This document shows, piece by piece, positions 1 to 8,155 of a stretch of DNA of 52,366 nucleotides (within the stretch, counting starts at the first letter, position 1; every line of letters starts with the position of its first letter). The DNA is from Terriglobia bacterium (GTDB lineage Bacteria; Acidobacteriota; Terriglobia; Bryobacterales; Bryobacteraceae): the NCBI GenBank assembly GCA_020073365.1, contig JAIQFL010000024.1:1-52366 (forward strand). The letters are read 5' to 3'. The position numbers were made by a program, and so were the translations under genes. The notes under the pieces were generated by a model, which saw only the letters and a program-made list of their open reading frames with translations, made no database searches and was not told the origin of the DNA.

Positions 1-85
1 GCCGTCGTTTCGCTGCCCATCCGAGCGCCCAGAAACACTCCGTGGGCCCAGCTGAAGCTCTCGGTGACGTGCGAATCCCTTCCAG

Positions 86-1663
86 ATGCTGGCCACCGAC
101 AAGCTGATCGTGGCGGTGCCCGATGGCAACGGCCTGAGCCCGCTGCTCCAGTATCCGGCCATGGCGATTCACCCGCCGATGCTCTACCTGGGATATGTCG
201 GCTTCGCGGTGCCGTTCGCTTTCGCCATCGGTTCGCTCATCACCAGGCAGCCAGGCGACGCCTGGATCCACACTACCCGCCGCTGGACCCTGGTCACGTG
301 GCTGTTCCAAAGTACCGGCGTGATGCTGGGCGCGGCCTGGGCTTACCACGTGCTCGGATGGGGCGGCTACTGGGGATGGGACCCGGTGGAGAACGCCTCC
401 CTGCTTCCCTGGCTCAGCGGTACGGCTTTTCTGCACTCCGTCATGATGCAGGAAAAGAAGGGCATGATGAAGGTCTGGAACATCGTGCTGGTTTCCTCCA
501 CCTTCTTCCTTTGCATCCTGGGAACGTTTCTCACGCGCTCGGGTGTGGTGCAATCCGTGCACGCGTTCGCCCGCTCGGAGATTGGAAAGTACTTCGTAAC
601 CTTCCTGGCGCTGGGCATCGCGGCCACCATCTACCTGATCCTCGACCGGCTGGATTACCTGAAGAGCGAAGCGCAACTGGAAAGCGTGATCTCGCGCGAG
701 TCGAGCTTCCTGTTCAATAACCTGATCCTGTTGGCAAGCTGTTTCGCGGTGTTGTGGGGCACGCTCTTCCCGGTGATTTCCGAGGCCGCCACGGGCGACA
801 AGATTTCGCTCGACGCCGACTGGTACAACCGGCTGATGGTCCCCATCGGGCTGTTTCTGCTGCTGCTCACCGGCGTGGGTCCTCTGTTTGCCTGGCGAAA
901 GACCTCCGCGGAAAGCCTGCGGCGCAACTTCCAATGGCCGGGCGTCGCCTCGCTGGTGCTGGTCGCCGCTCTGTTTGCGGCAGGCATCCGGCACTTCTAC
1001 GCGCTCATCTCCTTCGGCTTCTGCCTGTTCGTGGCGCTCACCGTGATGATGGAGTTCTATAAGGGCGGGCGCTCGGTCGCGGCGAAAAACAGCATGAACC
1101 TGCTGCACGCGATGGTGGAGCTGACGCATCGCAACACGCGCCGCTACGGCGGCTACCTGGTCCACATGGGGATCGTCCTGATGTTCATCGGCTTCACGGG
1201 CCACGCCTTCAACCAGAGCGAGGTAAAGGAGCTGAACGTCGGCGACACCATGCGGGTGGGTACTTACGACCTGAAGATGATCAATCTCGATCAGGGCGAG
1301 AATCCCAACTACGCGTCGCACACTGCCACCATGCAGGTCTCCAAGAATGGCGATGTGTTAGGCGTGCTCAAGCCCGAGAAGCGGCTCTACAAAGCCAGCC
1401 GGCAGAGCACCTCCGAGGTGGGCATCCGGCAGCGCCCCAATGAAGACCTCTATCTGAATTTCGGCGGCATGTCGGACGACAACCAGCGGGCTGTGATTCA
1501 GGCTTACGTCTTTCCGCTGGTATCGTGGATCTGGATCGGCGGCTTGGTGCTGATCGGCGGCACTTTTGTCTGTCTGGTGCCGAGCAAGATTAAGATGCAG
1601 TACGCCCGCACGGAAGTCGTAGGCATTACAAAGAAACATGCGACCGTTCAAAAAAGTTCGTAG
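86..1663 (+). CDS. ccmF: Cytochrome c maturation protein CcmF, 5' part missing
   Basis: CcmF is the membrane heme lyase subunit of System I cytochrome c maturation; with CcmH it attaches heme to apocytochrome c outside the inner membrane. The WWD heme-handling segment is visible (WGGYWGWDPVENASLLPWL), preceded by HPPMLYLGYVG, and followed by many hydrophobic helices and the late HMGIVLMFIGFTGHAFN region. Homology can be read back to codon 71 (ANPFQMLA) but stops abruptly there: the same frame has TGA at 65-67 and 53-55. CcmF is normally about 650 residues, so roughly the first 120 residues are absent. The first 70 bases read more like coding sequence on the other strand, which suggests a rearrangement or a contig-end chimera. 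ATG 86 is only the first available start and may not be used. Family certain, 5' end uncertain. Confidence 0.9.
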   Translation: MLATDKLIVAVPDGNGLSPLLQYPAMAIHPPMLYLGYVGFAVPFAFAIGSLITRQPGDAWIHTTRRWTLVTWLFQSTGVMLGAAWAYHVLGWGGYWGWDPVENASLLPWLSGTAFLHSVMMQEKKGMMKVWNIVLVSSTFFLCILGTFLTRSGVVQSVHAFARSEIGKYFVTFLALGIAATIYLILDRLDYLKSEAQLESVISRESSFLFNNLILLASCFAVLWGTLFPVISEAATGDKISLDADWYNRLMVPIGLFLLLLTGVGPLFAWRKTSAESLRRNFQWPGVASLVLVAALFAAGIRHFYALISFGFCLFVALTVMMEFYKGGRSVAAKNSMNLLHAMVELTHRNTRRYGGYLVHMGIVLMFIGFTGHAFNQSEVKELNVGDTMRVGTYDLKMINLDQGENPNYASHTATMQVSKNGDVLGVLKPEKRLYKASRQSTSEVGIRQRPNEDLYLNFGGMSDDNQRAVIQAYVFPLVSWIWIGGLVLIGGTFVCLVPSKIKMQYARTEVVGITKKHATVQKSS

Positions 1664-2168
1664 GACAGGCCATCGCCTTTTGTGGCCTGTCAGCCTCAAC
1701 ACAACCAAGCTGCCCAGGTGGCTCCTGATCGCTCTCCTCGCCGTCGCGGCCCTGGCCCAAACCGCTTCCGAAAAGCCCAGTGTGGACGTCCGGCGCGTGG
1801 GGGCGCGGATCTCCTGCCAATGCGGGTGCAAAGATTCCGTGGCGACCTGCAGCATGTTGGAGTGTCACTTTTCCAAGCCCGCCAAAGAGCGCATCGCCCA
1901 GATGCAGGGCCTGGGTTATTCCGACAAGCAGATTGTGGATGCGTTCGTTCGCGATTACGGTCCGGGAGTCTACCTGGCGGAGCCCAACGCGTGGGGCTGG
2001 ATTGTCCCCTACGCGTCCGTCGGTTTAGGGCTGGTGGTCATCTGGCTGTTCGTGAAGAAGTACCGGAAACCCAAACCCCTGACCGAAATCGGGCCCATGG
2101 AAGTGGACGACCCGGCGCTCGAAAAGTATAAAGACCAGATCGAAAAGGACCTGGCGAACATGGAGTAA
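1638..2168 (+). CDS. ccmH: Cytochrome c maturation protein CcmH
   Basis: CcmH is the thiol redox partner that prepares apocytochrome c cysteines for heme ligation. The protein has an N-terminal membrane/signal helix (LLIALLAVAALAQ), a cysteine-rich segment CQCGCKDSVATCSMLECHF, then the family-typical helix region with GYSDKQIVDAFVRDYG and YLAEPNAWGW, and a C-terminal membrane helix ending KKYRK. The cysteine segment differs from the proteobacterial LRCxxCQ motif, as in other acidobacterial versions I know of. The reading frame overlaps the end of ccmF by 26 bases, which implies translational coupling. At 176 residues it is normal for a single-domain CcmH (no TPR part). Confidence 0.88.
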   Translation: MRPFKKVRRTGHRLLWPVSLNTTKLPRWLLIALLAVAALAQTASEKPSVDVRRVGARISCQCGCKDSVATCSMLECHFSKPAKERIAQMQGLGYSDKQIVDAFVRDYGPGVYLAEPNAWGWIVPYASVGLGLVVIWLFVKKYRKPKPLTEIGPMEVDDPALEKYKDQIEKDLANME

Positions 2169-2174
2169 AGTGGG

Positions 2175-2211
2175 GCAGCCAATCCTGGCTGCAGCCGGCT
2201 TTTAGCCGGCT
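2175..2211 (+). repeat. Double-hairpin repeat between ccmH and the next gene
   Basis: Two adjacent perfect hairpins: GCAGCCA-atcc-TGGCTGC (2175-2192) and AGCCGGCT-ttt-AGCCGGCT (2193-2211). No T-tract follows and the operon continues, so this looks like a REP/BIME-type repeat inside the transcript, or an mRNA processing/stability element, and not a terminator. Confidence 0.6.
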
Positions 2212-2246
2212 CCTGGCGTACCCAGGCCCGCCACATTTGGTGCATA

Positions 2247-2675
2247 GTGATCATCGTTCTTGCATGTATCGTCGCGATCGCTGTTATCGCGTTCATCCTC
2301 GGGGTGAGGCCCTCGGACCTGCCAACTCCGGAGCCGGTCTCGCCGTTCCAGCATCTCGACGAGCGCAAGGCGGCGATCTATGAGAATCTGCGCGACCTCC
2401 AGTTTGAATACCGCCTGGGCAAGCTCTCCGACACCGATTACCAGAGCACCAAGAAGGATCTGCAAAAGGAGCTAGCCGGCGTCCTCGCCGAAGTCGACAA
2501 CATCAAGCTGCAGTTGAACGGAGCCGGGCAGCCGGCCGCCCTGTCCGGCCCCCCCAAAAAGCAGCCACAAAAAGTGGATGCCGCCGCCAATGTGTGTGAT
2601 TCTTGCGGCGCGAAATTCGACAAGCCCCTGAAGTTCTGTGGCGAGTGCGGCAAGCCCATGAAGGTGGCCAAATGA
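2247..2675 (+). CDS. CcmI-like membrane protein with C-terminal zinc ribbon
   Basis: A small single-pass membrane protein of 142 residues. It starts with a hydrophobic helix (IIVLACIVAIAVIAFILG) from a GTG codon, followed by a charged coiled-coil-like segment (YENLRDLQFEYRLGKLSDTDYQ) that resembles the N-terminal part of CcmI and the small CcmI-like proteins of ccm clusters. It ends in a zinc ribbon, CDSCGAKF...CGECGKPMK, with two CxxC knuckles. Its place between ccmH and ccmA supports a role in cytochrome c biogenesis, perhaps as a chaperone for apocytochrome or CcmH. The zinc ribbon is not part of classical CcmI. The next gene's ATG overlaps its stop (ATGA). The function is inferred from context. 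Confidence 0.7.
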   Translation: MIIVLACIVAIAVIAFILGVRPSDLPTPEPVSPFQHLDERKAAIYENLRDLQFEYRLGKLSDTDYQSTKKDLQKELAGVLAEVDNIKLQLNGAGQPAALSGPPKKQPQKVDAAANVCDSCGAKFDKPLKFCGECGKPMKVAK

Positions 2676-3695
2676 CGATGCTTCACCCCAAACAAGACAC
2701 ACAGGCAAGAATGCCCGTGTTACTCGCCTTTCTCCTGGCCGCCCCCCTCTCCGCCGCCGTCACCGGCACCGTCATCAACCGCACCACCGGTCAACCCCAG
2801 CCCGGAGCCACCGTCGGCCTGAACCGCCTGGGCCAGAACGGCATCGAGCTGATCGACCAGGCCAAATCCGACGCCCAGGGCAAGTTCACCATCAATCAGG
2901 AAATCCAGGGCCCGCACCTGCTGCGGACGGCCTTCGATGGCGTGACCTACAACCACATGCTGCCCCCCGGTTCGCCTACGACGGGCCTCACCCTGGATGT
3001 CTTCAACGCTTCGAAGGAGCCGGGCAGCGCGAAGGTGTCCAAGCACATGCTGCTGTTCGAACCGTCCGGCGGCCAGATGGTTATCAACGAGAGCTACATC
3101 TACGGCAACGATGGCAAGACCGCCTGGAACGACCCGGACCGCGGCACGCTTCACTTCTACGCGCCGAAGGTGGAGGGCAAGGTCACGGTGACGGCCACCG
3201 CGCCGGGCGGCATGCCGATCCCCGCTCCCGTGAACAAGACCTCCAAGCCGGATGTCTACGCGGTGGATTTCTCCATCAAGCCCGGCGAGACGCGCTTCGA
3301 CCTGAACTACACCGTCCCCTACACCGAAGGCGCGCCGTACGCGGGCAAGATCCTCACCAACGACGAGAATACCTACCTCATCGCCCCCAACGGCATCACG
3401 CTCGAAGGCGCGAATCTCAAAGATATGGGCACGGAGCCACGCACCCAGGCCCACATCTACGGCCTCTCGGGGACGTCGTACCAGATTCAGTTGACTGGCA
3501 CGGAAGCCGCCCCGCCCGCAGCCGCCGCTGCCGACGGCTCTGCCGACCAGCCGGAATCGAGCGGTCCGCAGATCGAGCAAATCATGCCGCGCGTCAACGG
3601 ACAGACCAAGCTGATTCTGGCGCTGGCCTTCGGAATCCTGGCGCTCGGTTTCGCCCTGCTCTACCGCGCCAACCCGGGCACCCCGAAGGAGTCGA

Positions 3696-3715
<20 letters not shown>
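2672..3715 (+). CDS. Secreted/membrane-anchored protein with carboxypeptidase regulatory-like domain
   Basis: About 347 residues from ATG 2672, which overlaps the preceding stop as ATGA; ATG 2711 would place a signal peptide (MPVLLAFLLAAPLSAA) right at the N terminus and is a plausible alternative. After the signal comes a beta-sandwich of the carboxypeptidase regulatory/CNA-B kind (TGTVINRTTGQPQPGATVGL...DAQGKFTI), then two further beta-rich stretches, an Ala/Pro linker and a C-terminal membrane helix (LILALAFGILALGFALLYR). It probably sits on the outer face of the inner membrane with its body in the periplasm. It is embedded in the ccm operon and its 3' end overlaps ccmA by 20 bases, so it is co-translated with the heme exporter; its role there is unknown. 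Confidence 0.72.
2699..2720 (+). repeat. Short palindromic repeat, ACAC family, copy 1
   Basis: Arms ACACAGGCA (2699-2707) and TGCCCGTGT (2712-2720), with one mismatch, separated by four bases. The same pattern recurs at 5085-5106 and 44715-44736. This copy lies inside the start region of the secreted-protein gene and is an additional reason to consider ATG 2711 as its start. Confidence 0.55.
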
Positions 3716-4397
<682 letters not shown>

Positions 4398-4401
4398 GGC
4401 G

Positions 4402-5085
4402 ATGACGGATTTTTTCCGCCAGGCGCTGGTCATCACCATCAAGGACCTGCGCGCCGAGATTCGCACCAAGGAGGCCATCAACGCATCCTTCGCCTTCGCG
4501 CTGGTCATCCTGGTGCTGTTCAGCTTCGCCTTCGATCCTTTGGAAGACACCACGCGCGAAATGTCCGGCGGCCTGCTCTGGATCGTATTCGCCTTCGCGG
4601 GCACCCTGATTCTGAATCGCAGCTTCGCGCGCGAGCTGCCCAACGACTGCCTGGACGCACTGATCGCCGCTCCGATTTCGGGGGCCGCCCTGTTCTTCGG
4701 CAAGACGGTGGCGAACTACTTTCTGTTGCTGGCCGTGGAGCTGGTGTCCTTGCCGGTTTTCGGCATCTTCTATAATGTGCGGTGGACCGCGCAGTTCTGG
4801 CAGCTCATGCTGGTGCTGGTCCTGGGTACCTGGGGGCTCACTTTGATCGGCACGTTTTGCAGCGCGCTCACCGTCAACATCCGGCTGCGCGAAGTCATGC
4901 TGCCGATGCTGACGTACCCCGCCCTGGTCCCCGTGCTGATGGGCTCCATGCAGCTCACGATGTCCTTGATGGCGGGCAAGCCCATTGGACCGGATACCAT
5001 AGAGTGGCTGAAACTGATGGTGGGCTTCGACGTGGTCTTTACGGCCGCGTCTCTGGTGTTGGTCGAAATTGTACTGGTGGGGTAA
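4402..5085 (+). CDS. ccmB: Heme exporter membrane protein CcmB
   Basis: The membrane subunit that pairs with CcmA. The 227 residues show six predicted hydrophobic segments, typical CcmB features near the N terminus (KDLRAEIRTKEAINASFAFALV) and the central NRSFARELPNDCLDALIAAP region. Position directly after ccmA and before ccmC fixes the assignment. Its TAA stop is the first base pair region of a palindromic repeat (5085-5106). Confidence 0.92.
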   Translation: MTDFFRQALVITIKDLRAEIRTKEAINASFAFALVILVLFSFAFDPLEDTTREMSGGLLWIVFAFAGTLILNRSFARELPNDCLDALIAAPISGAALFFGKTVANYFLLLAVELVSLPVFGIFYNVRWTAQFWQLMLVLVLGTWGLTLIGTFCSALTVNIRLREVMLPMLTYPALVPVLMGSMQLTMSLMAGKPIGPDTIEWLKLMVGFDVVFTAASLVLVEIVLVG

Positions 5086-5106
5086 CACGGGCATTCATGC
5101 CTGTGT
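5085..5106 (+). repeat. Short palindromic repeat, ACAC family, copy 2
   Basis: Hairpin ACACGGGCAT-TC-ATGCCTGTGT, 10-bp arms with one G.T pair and a two-base loop, filling the gap between the ccmB stop and the ccmC start. No T-run follows, so it is unlikely to end the transcript. Confidence 0.6.
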
Positions 5107-5109
5107 GTC

Positions 5110-5808
5110 TTGGTGAAAATTATGCGTGAGAAAATCCTCTACGTTCTGGGCGCCGCGGTGATCCTGCTGCTGGCGCGTGACATCAACCTGATCGCCGGGT
5201 TTCCGCAGGAGGCTTCCCAAGGCGCGATCTTCAAGATCATCTTCTTCCACGTGCCCATGGCCATCACCGCCATGCTCTGTTCCTTCGTGGCGCTGCTGGC
5301 CAGCGTGATGTTTCTCATCACCCGGAATTTCAAATATGATGCCGTCGCGGTGGCCGTGACCGAAGTCGGGCTGGCATTCCTCCTAGGCAACCTGGTGACC
5401 GGCTCCATCTGGGCGCGCATCATCTGGGGAGTCTGGTGGGCCTGGGACGTGCGGTTGACGTCGGCGCTGGTGTGCTGGCTTTTGTATGCCGGATACCTGA
5501 TGTTGCGGCGCGCCATCGAAGAGCCTACGCAGCGCGCCACCTTCGCGGCGGCCTTCTCCATTTTCGCGTTCATCGACGTGCCCATCGTCTACCTGTCCAT
5601 CCGTCTGTTTCGCACGCAGCATCCCGGACCGGTGTTCTTCACCAGCAACGGGAGCTTCCCTCCCGACTGGACGGCGGCGATATTCGGGCCCCTCGGAACC
5701 CTGATGGCGATGATGCTGCTCGCCACGGTGATGACGTTCGTGCGACTGGGCCAGGAAGATTCTCAGCGCGAGCTGGATTCCCTGCGCCGCATGGCGCACG
5801 CCATGTGA
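5110..5808 (+). CDS. ccmC: Heme exporter membrane protein CcmC
   Basis: Loads heme onto CcmE. It contains the tryptophan-rich heme-handling motif WGVWWAWDVRLTS between hydrophobic helices, the histidine of FFHVPMA before it, and the later IDVPIVYLSIRLFRT HP region. Six membrane helices fit the family. The longest frame begins at TTG 5110, but ATG 5122 (MREKILYV) is a more natural start and keeps the first helix intact. No ccmE or ccmG is seen in this window, so they must lie elsewhere or upstream. Confidence 0.93.
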   Translation: MVKIMREKILYVLGAAVILLLARDINLIAGFPQEASQGAIFKIIFFHVPMAITAMLCSFVALLASVMFLITRNFKYDAVAVAVTEVGLAFLLGNLVTGSIWARIIWGVWWAWDVRLTSALVCWLLYAGYLMLRRAIEEPTQRATFAAAFSIFAFIDVPIVYLSIRLFRTQHPGPVFFTSNGSFPPDWTAAIFGPLGTLMAMMLLATVMTFVRLGQEDSQRELDSLRRMAHAM

Positions 5809-5818
5809 TGGAGAACCT

Positions 5819-6037
5819 ATGAACTTCCTCTCAAATTCCCTGCTGCTCGCACAAGTTTCTGCCGACGATGTGGCGCGCGAGGTGGCGCGCCTCCAGCGCA
5901 ACTACGAGTTCCTGAGCTATGGCCTTACCGTGGCCTGGATCATCCTGGTGGGCTATGTCCTCATGATGGTGGGGCGGGAGCGCCGGCTGAAGCGCGAGAT
6001 CGCCAACCTGAAGGCCATGCTGGAAGAAAAGAAGTAG
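5819..6037 (+). CDS. ccmD: CcmD-like small membrane protein
   Basis: A 72-residue protein with one central membrane helix (LTVAWIILVGYVLMMVG) followed by a charged amphipathic coiled coil (RERRLKREIANLKAMLEEKK). This is the normal layout of CcmD, which stabilises the CcmABC-CcmE complex. It follows ccmC by ten bases with a GGAGAA ribosome binding site just before the ATG and closes the operon. Sequence conservation in CcmD is low, so the name rests on shape and position. Confidence 0.8.
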   Translation: MNFLSNSLLLAQVSADDVAREVARLQRNYEFLSYGLTVAWIILVGYVLMMVGRERRLKREIANLKAMLEEKK

Positions 6038-6050
6038 ACGCAAGAACAGA

Positions 6051-6077
6051 ACGGCGCCGGAGGCGATCCGGCGCCGT
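6051..6077. terminator. Bidirectional hairpin terminator
   Basis: Perfect 11-bp stem ACGGCGCCGGA / TCCGGCGCCGT with loop GGCGA, just after ccmD and facing the convergent pnp fragment. It has no clear T-tract on either strand, so efficiency is unknown, but position and stem strength fit a shared terminator. Confidence 0.7.
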
Positions 6078-6117
6078 CAATCAGGTAGCAGGCCAGGGGA
6101 TGACCCTGCCCAACGGG

Positions 6118-6561
6118 CTACTTGCCATGTTGCTTCAGCTTTTCGCGCTGTTCCTTGAGCACGGCCCTGCGGCTTAGCTTGATCTTGTTGCCTTCGAGCG
6201 CCAGCACCTTTACGAGAATCTGGTCGCCTTCTTTCAACTCGTCGCGGACGTCGCGAATGCGGTTCTCGGCGATTTCGCTGATGTGCAGCAAGCCGTCGGT
6301 GCCCGGGAAAATCTCGACAAACGCGCCGAAATCCACCAGCCGCACGACTTTGCCCAGATAGGTCTTGCCAATCTCGGCTGTGGCTGTGAGGTCGGAGATG
6401 ATCTGGATCGCCTTATTCGCGGACGCTTCGTCGGCCGAGGCGACGTGAATGGTGCCGTCGTCCTCCACGTCGATCTTGACACCGGTCTGCTCGATGATCC
6501 CGCGGATCACCTTGCCGCCTGGCCCGATGACGTCGCGGATCTTATCGGTCGGAATATGCAG
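6118..6561 (-). pseudogene. pnp: 3' fragment of polyribonucleotide nucleotidyltransferase (PNPase)
   Basis: Only the RNA-binding tail of PNPase is present. It reads LHIPTDKIRDVIGPGGKVI (KH domain, GPGGK loop) and then an S1 domain (GKTYLGKVVRLVDFGAFVEI...LLHISEIAENR...KVLALEGNKIKLSRRAV). A complete PNPase has about 700 residues, with two RNase PH domains before the KH domain; these are missing. Upstream of codon 6561 the frame stays open for a while but no longer resembles PNPase. The break coincides with the remains of a toxin-antitoxin module on the other strand. An intact pnp is presumably elsewhere, or the gene was split by a rearrangement. Product, if made (GTG at 6510), would be an S1 RNA-binding fragment. 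Confidence 0.85.
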
Positions 6562-6584
6562 GGCCTTCCAGTTGGGCCAAGATG

Positions 6585-6878
6585 GGTTGGAAACGCGGCG
6601 GGAGTTTTTTTCGAAACTGGACCGCCGCTCTGGGCAGTTGGTTCAGGGCCGCGAGCGTGTCGCGGAGCACTGCCGTGGCGGTGCAAGCGGCCAGCCGGCT
6701 GCCTCTCCCCTTAAGATCGACTTCGGCCCCGGCTGCCGCATTTGCTACGGCAAGGACGGAGAAAACTCTCGTGATTCTGCTGGGCGGTGGGACGAAGAAA
6801 CAGCAGCAGAAGGACATCGCGACGGCGCAGGCGTGCTGGGCTGATTACAAACGACGAAAGAAACGGGAGATCGTATAA
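6585..6878 (+). pseudogene. Degraded RelE/HigB-type toxin (COG3657-like), frameshifted
   Basis: The C-terminal half is clear but lies in two frames: KIDFGPGCRICYGKDGE in one, and TLVILLGGGTKKQQQKDIATA...WADYKRRKK in the next. Joined, they match the addiction-module killer family (IDFGPGYRVYFGKDGE.LVILLGGGTKKRQ). One extra A in the AAAA run at 6762-6765 explains the shift. The N-terminal half (FFRNWTAAL...) is poorly conserved and probably carries another shift near 6700. Its TAA overlaps the ATG of the antitoxin by one base, the normal arrangement. Not expected to make an active RNase as written. Confidence 0.7.
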
Positions 6879-7194
6879 TGCCCCTTACTCACGACTTCAA
6901 AGAGACCATTCGGGCGCGGGCGCAGCGCGAGCCGGCTTTCCGTCGAGCTCTCCTGCGTGAGGCTGTCGAATGCATCCTCAACGGTGATCTTGCAACCGGT
7001 AAGGCCGTGCTTCGCGACGATGTGAACGCTACAGTTGGATTTAAGGGCCTCGAAAGGCGCACGCGGATTCCTGCCAAGAGTCTCATGCGAATGCTTGGCC
7101 CGAAAGGAGTCCCTCGGGGGCAAACCTCACCAGCATTTTGACGGCTTTGCAAAAGACCGAAGGCGTTCACTTCGAGCTGGCGTTGAAGAGGTAG
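6878..7194 (+). pseudogene. Antitoxin of HigA/COG3636-like type, frameshifted near its end
   Basis: The open frame to 7141 gives PLTHDFKETIRARAQREPAFR and a helix-turn-helix region (RRTRIPAKSLMRMLGPKG). The expected family tail continues in another frame, NLTSILTALQKTEGVHFELALKR, ending at TAG 7192-7194. A length change in the G run around 7116-7120 accounts for the shift. The DNA-binding part may still fold if translated to 7141. Partner of the toxin remnant directly upstream. Confidence 0.72.
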
Positions 7195-7217
7195 GAATTC
7201 ATGGGCACCCGCCTCAC

Positions 7218-8153
7218 TCACAGCGCATGCTCCGGCAGCCCCGCCGCGAACGCCCAGATATTCTCGACCGCCATGCGCAACCCCGCCTCCAGCGCTTCCG
7301 GCGTGATGCCGGCGCAGTGCGGTGTGATCACGACGTTCGGTAGCTTCGTGAGCGGATGATCCTCCGGCAGCGGTTCGGCCGCGAAGACGTCCAGACCCGC
7401 GCCGAAAATCCGGCCGTTAGCCAGGGCGTCGACCATCGCGGGCTCATCCACAATCGCGCCGCGCGCCGTGTTGATGAGAATCGCACTCTTCTTCAGCAGT
7501 GCGATCTGGCGCTCGCTCACGAAGCCAACAGTCTCGGGCGAGAGGCGCAGGTGAACGCTCACCACATCGCTGGTATGGTACAACCGGTCGAGTTTCACAA
7601 ATTCCACGCCCGGCAGAGGCTTGGGGTGCATGGTCCACGCGATCACGCGCATCCCAATAGCGGCGGTGAGCCGGGCAAACTCCCGGCCGATGGCGCCCAG
7701 CCCGATGATGCCGCACGTTTTTCCGTGCAGCTCGACCGATTGCCCGCGGGCCCACTCCCCGCGGCGCGTGGCGGCGTCCATCTGCGGGATGTGCCGCGCC
7801 ACGCCCAGCAGCAGGGCCAGCGCATGTTCCGCGATCGAGACGGCCGAGACCCCGGGGGTGTTGGTGACCGTGACGCCGTGATGCGCGGCGGCCACCAGGT
7901 CCACGTGGTCCGTTCCGGTGCCCCACACGGAGAGCAGCCGCAATCGCGGGCAGGCGGCGAAAACGGCCGCGGTGAATCTCGAGGACGAGCGGATATTCAG
8001 CACCACCTCCGCGGAGCCGATGCGCTCGGTGAGCCGGTCTTCCGAGCCGGGAAGCGTGTCGTGGTAGTCGAGTTCGGCTCGGGCCGCCAGGTCGGGCCAT
8101 GCCGCACTGGAAGCCAGAACGGGAGGCGCATCATCGGGGATCGAGACTTTCAT
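7218..8153 (-). CDS. D-isomer-specific 2-hydroxyacid dehydrogenase
   Basis: NAD(P)-dependent oxidoreductase of the phosphoglycerate/formate dehydrogenase superfamily, 311 residues, cytosolic. It shows the Rossmann glycine motif (GIIGLGAIGREFARL), the second signature (LLKKSAILINTARGAIVDEPAMVDAL) with its catalytic arginine region, the catalytic glutamate in AEPLPEDHPL, and the catalytic histidine in ITPHCAG. The substrate is not clear from sequence. Its ATG follows the stop of the ADOP permease gene by two bases, so the two are co-transcribed, though no functional link is obvious. Confidence 0.88.
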   Translation of the reverse strand: MKVSIPDDAPPVLASSAAWPDLAARAELDYHDTLPGSEDRLTERIGSAEVVLNIRSSSRFTAAVFAACPRLRLLSVWGTGTDHVDLVAAAHHGVTVTNTPGVSAVSIAEHALALLLGVARHIPQMDAATRRGEWARGQSVELHGKTCGIIGLGAIGREFARLTAAIGMRVIAWTMHPKPLPGVEFVKLDRLYHTSDVVSVHLRLSPETVGFVSERQIALLKKSAILINTARGAIVDEPAMVDALANGRIFGAGLDVFAAEPLPEDHPLTKLPNVVITPHCAGITPEALEAGLRMAVENIWAFAAGLPEHAL

Positions 8154-8155
8154 AA

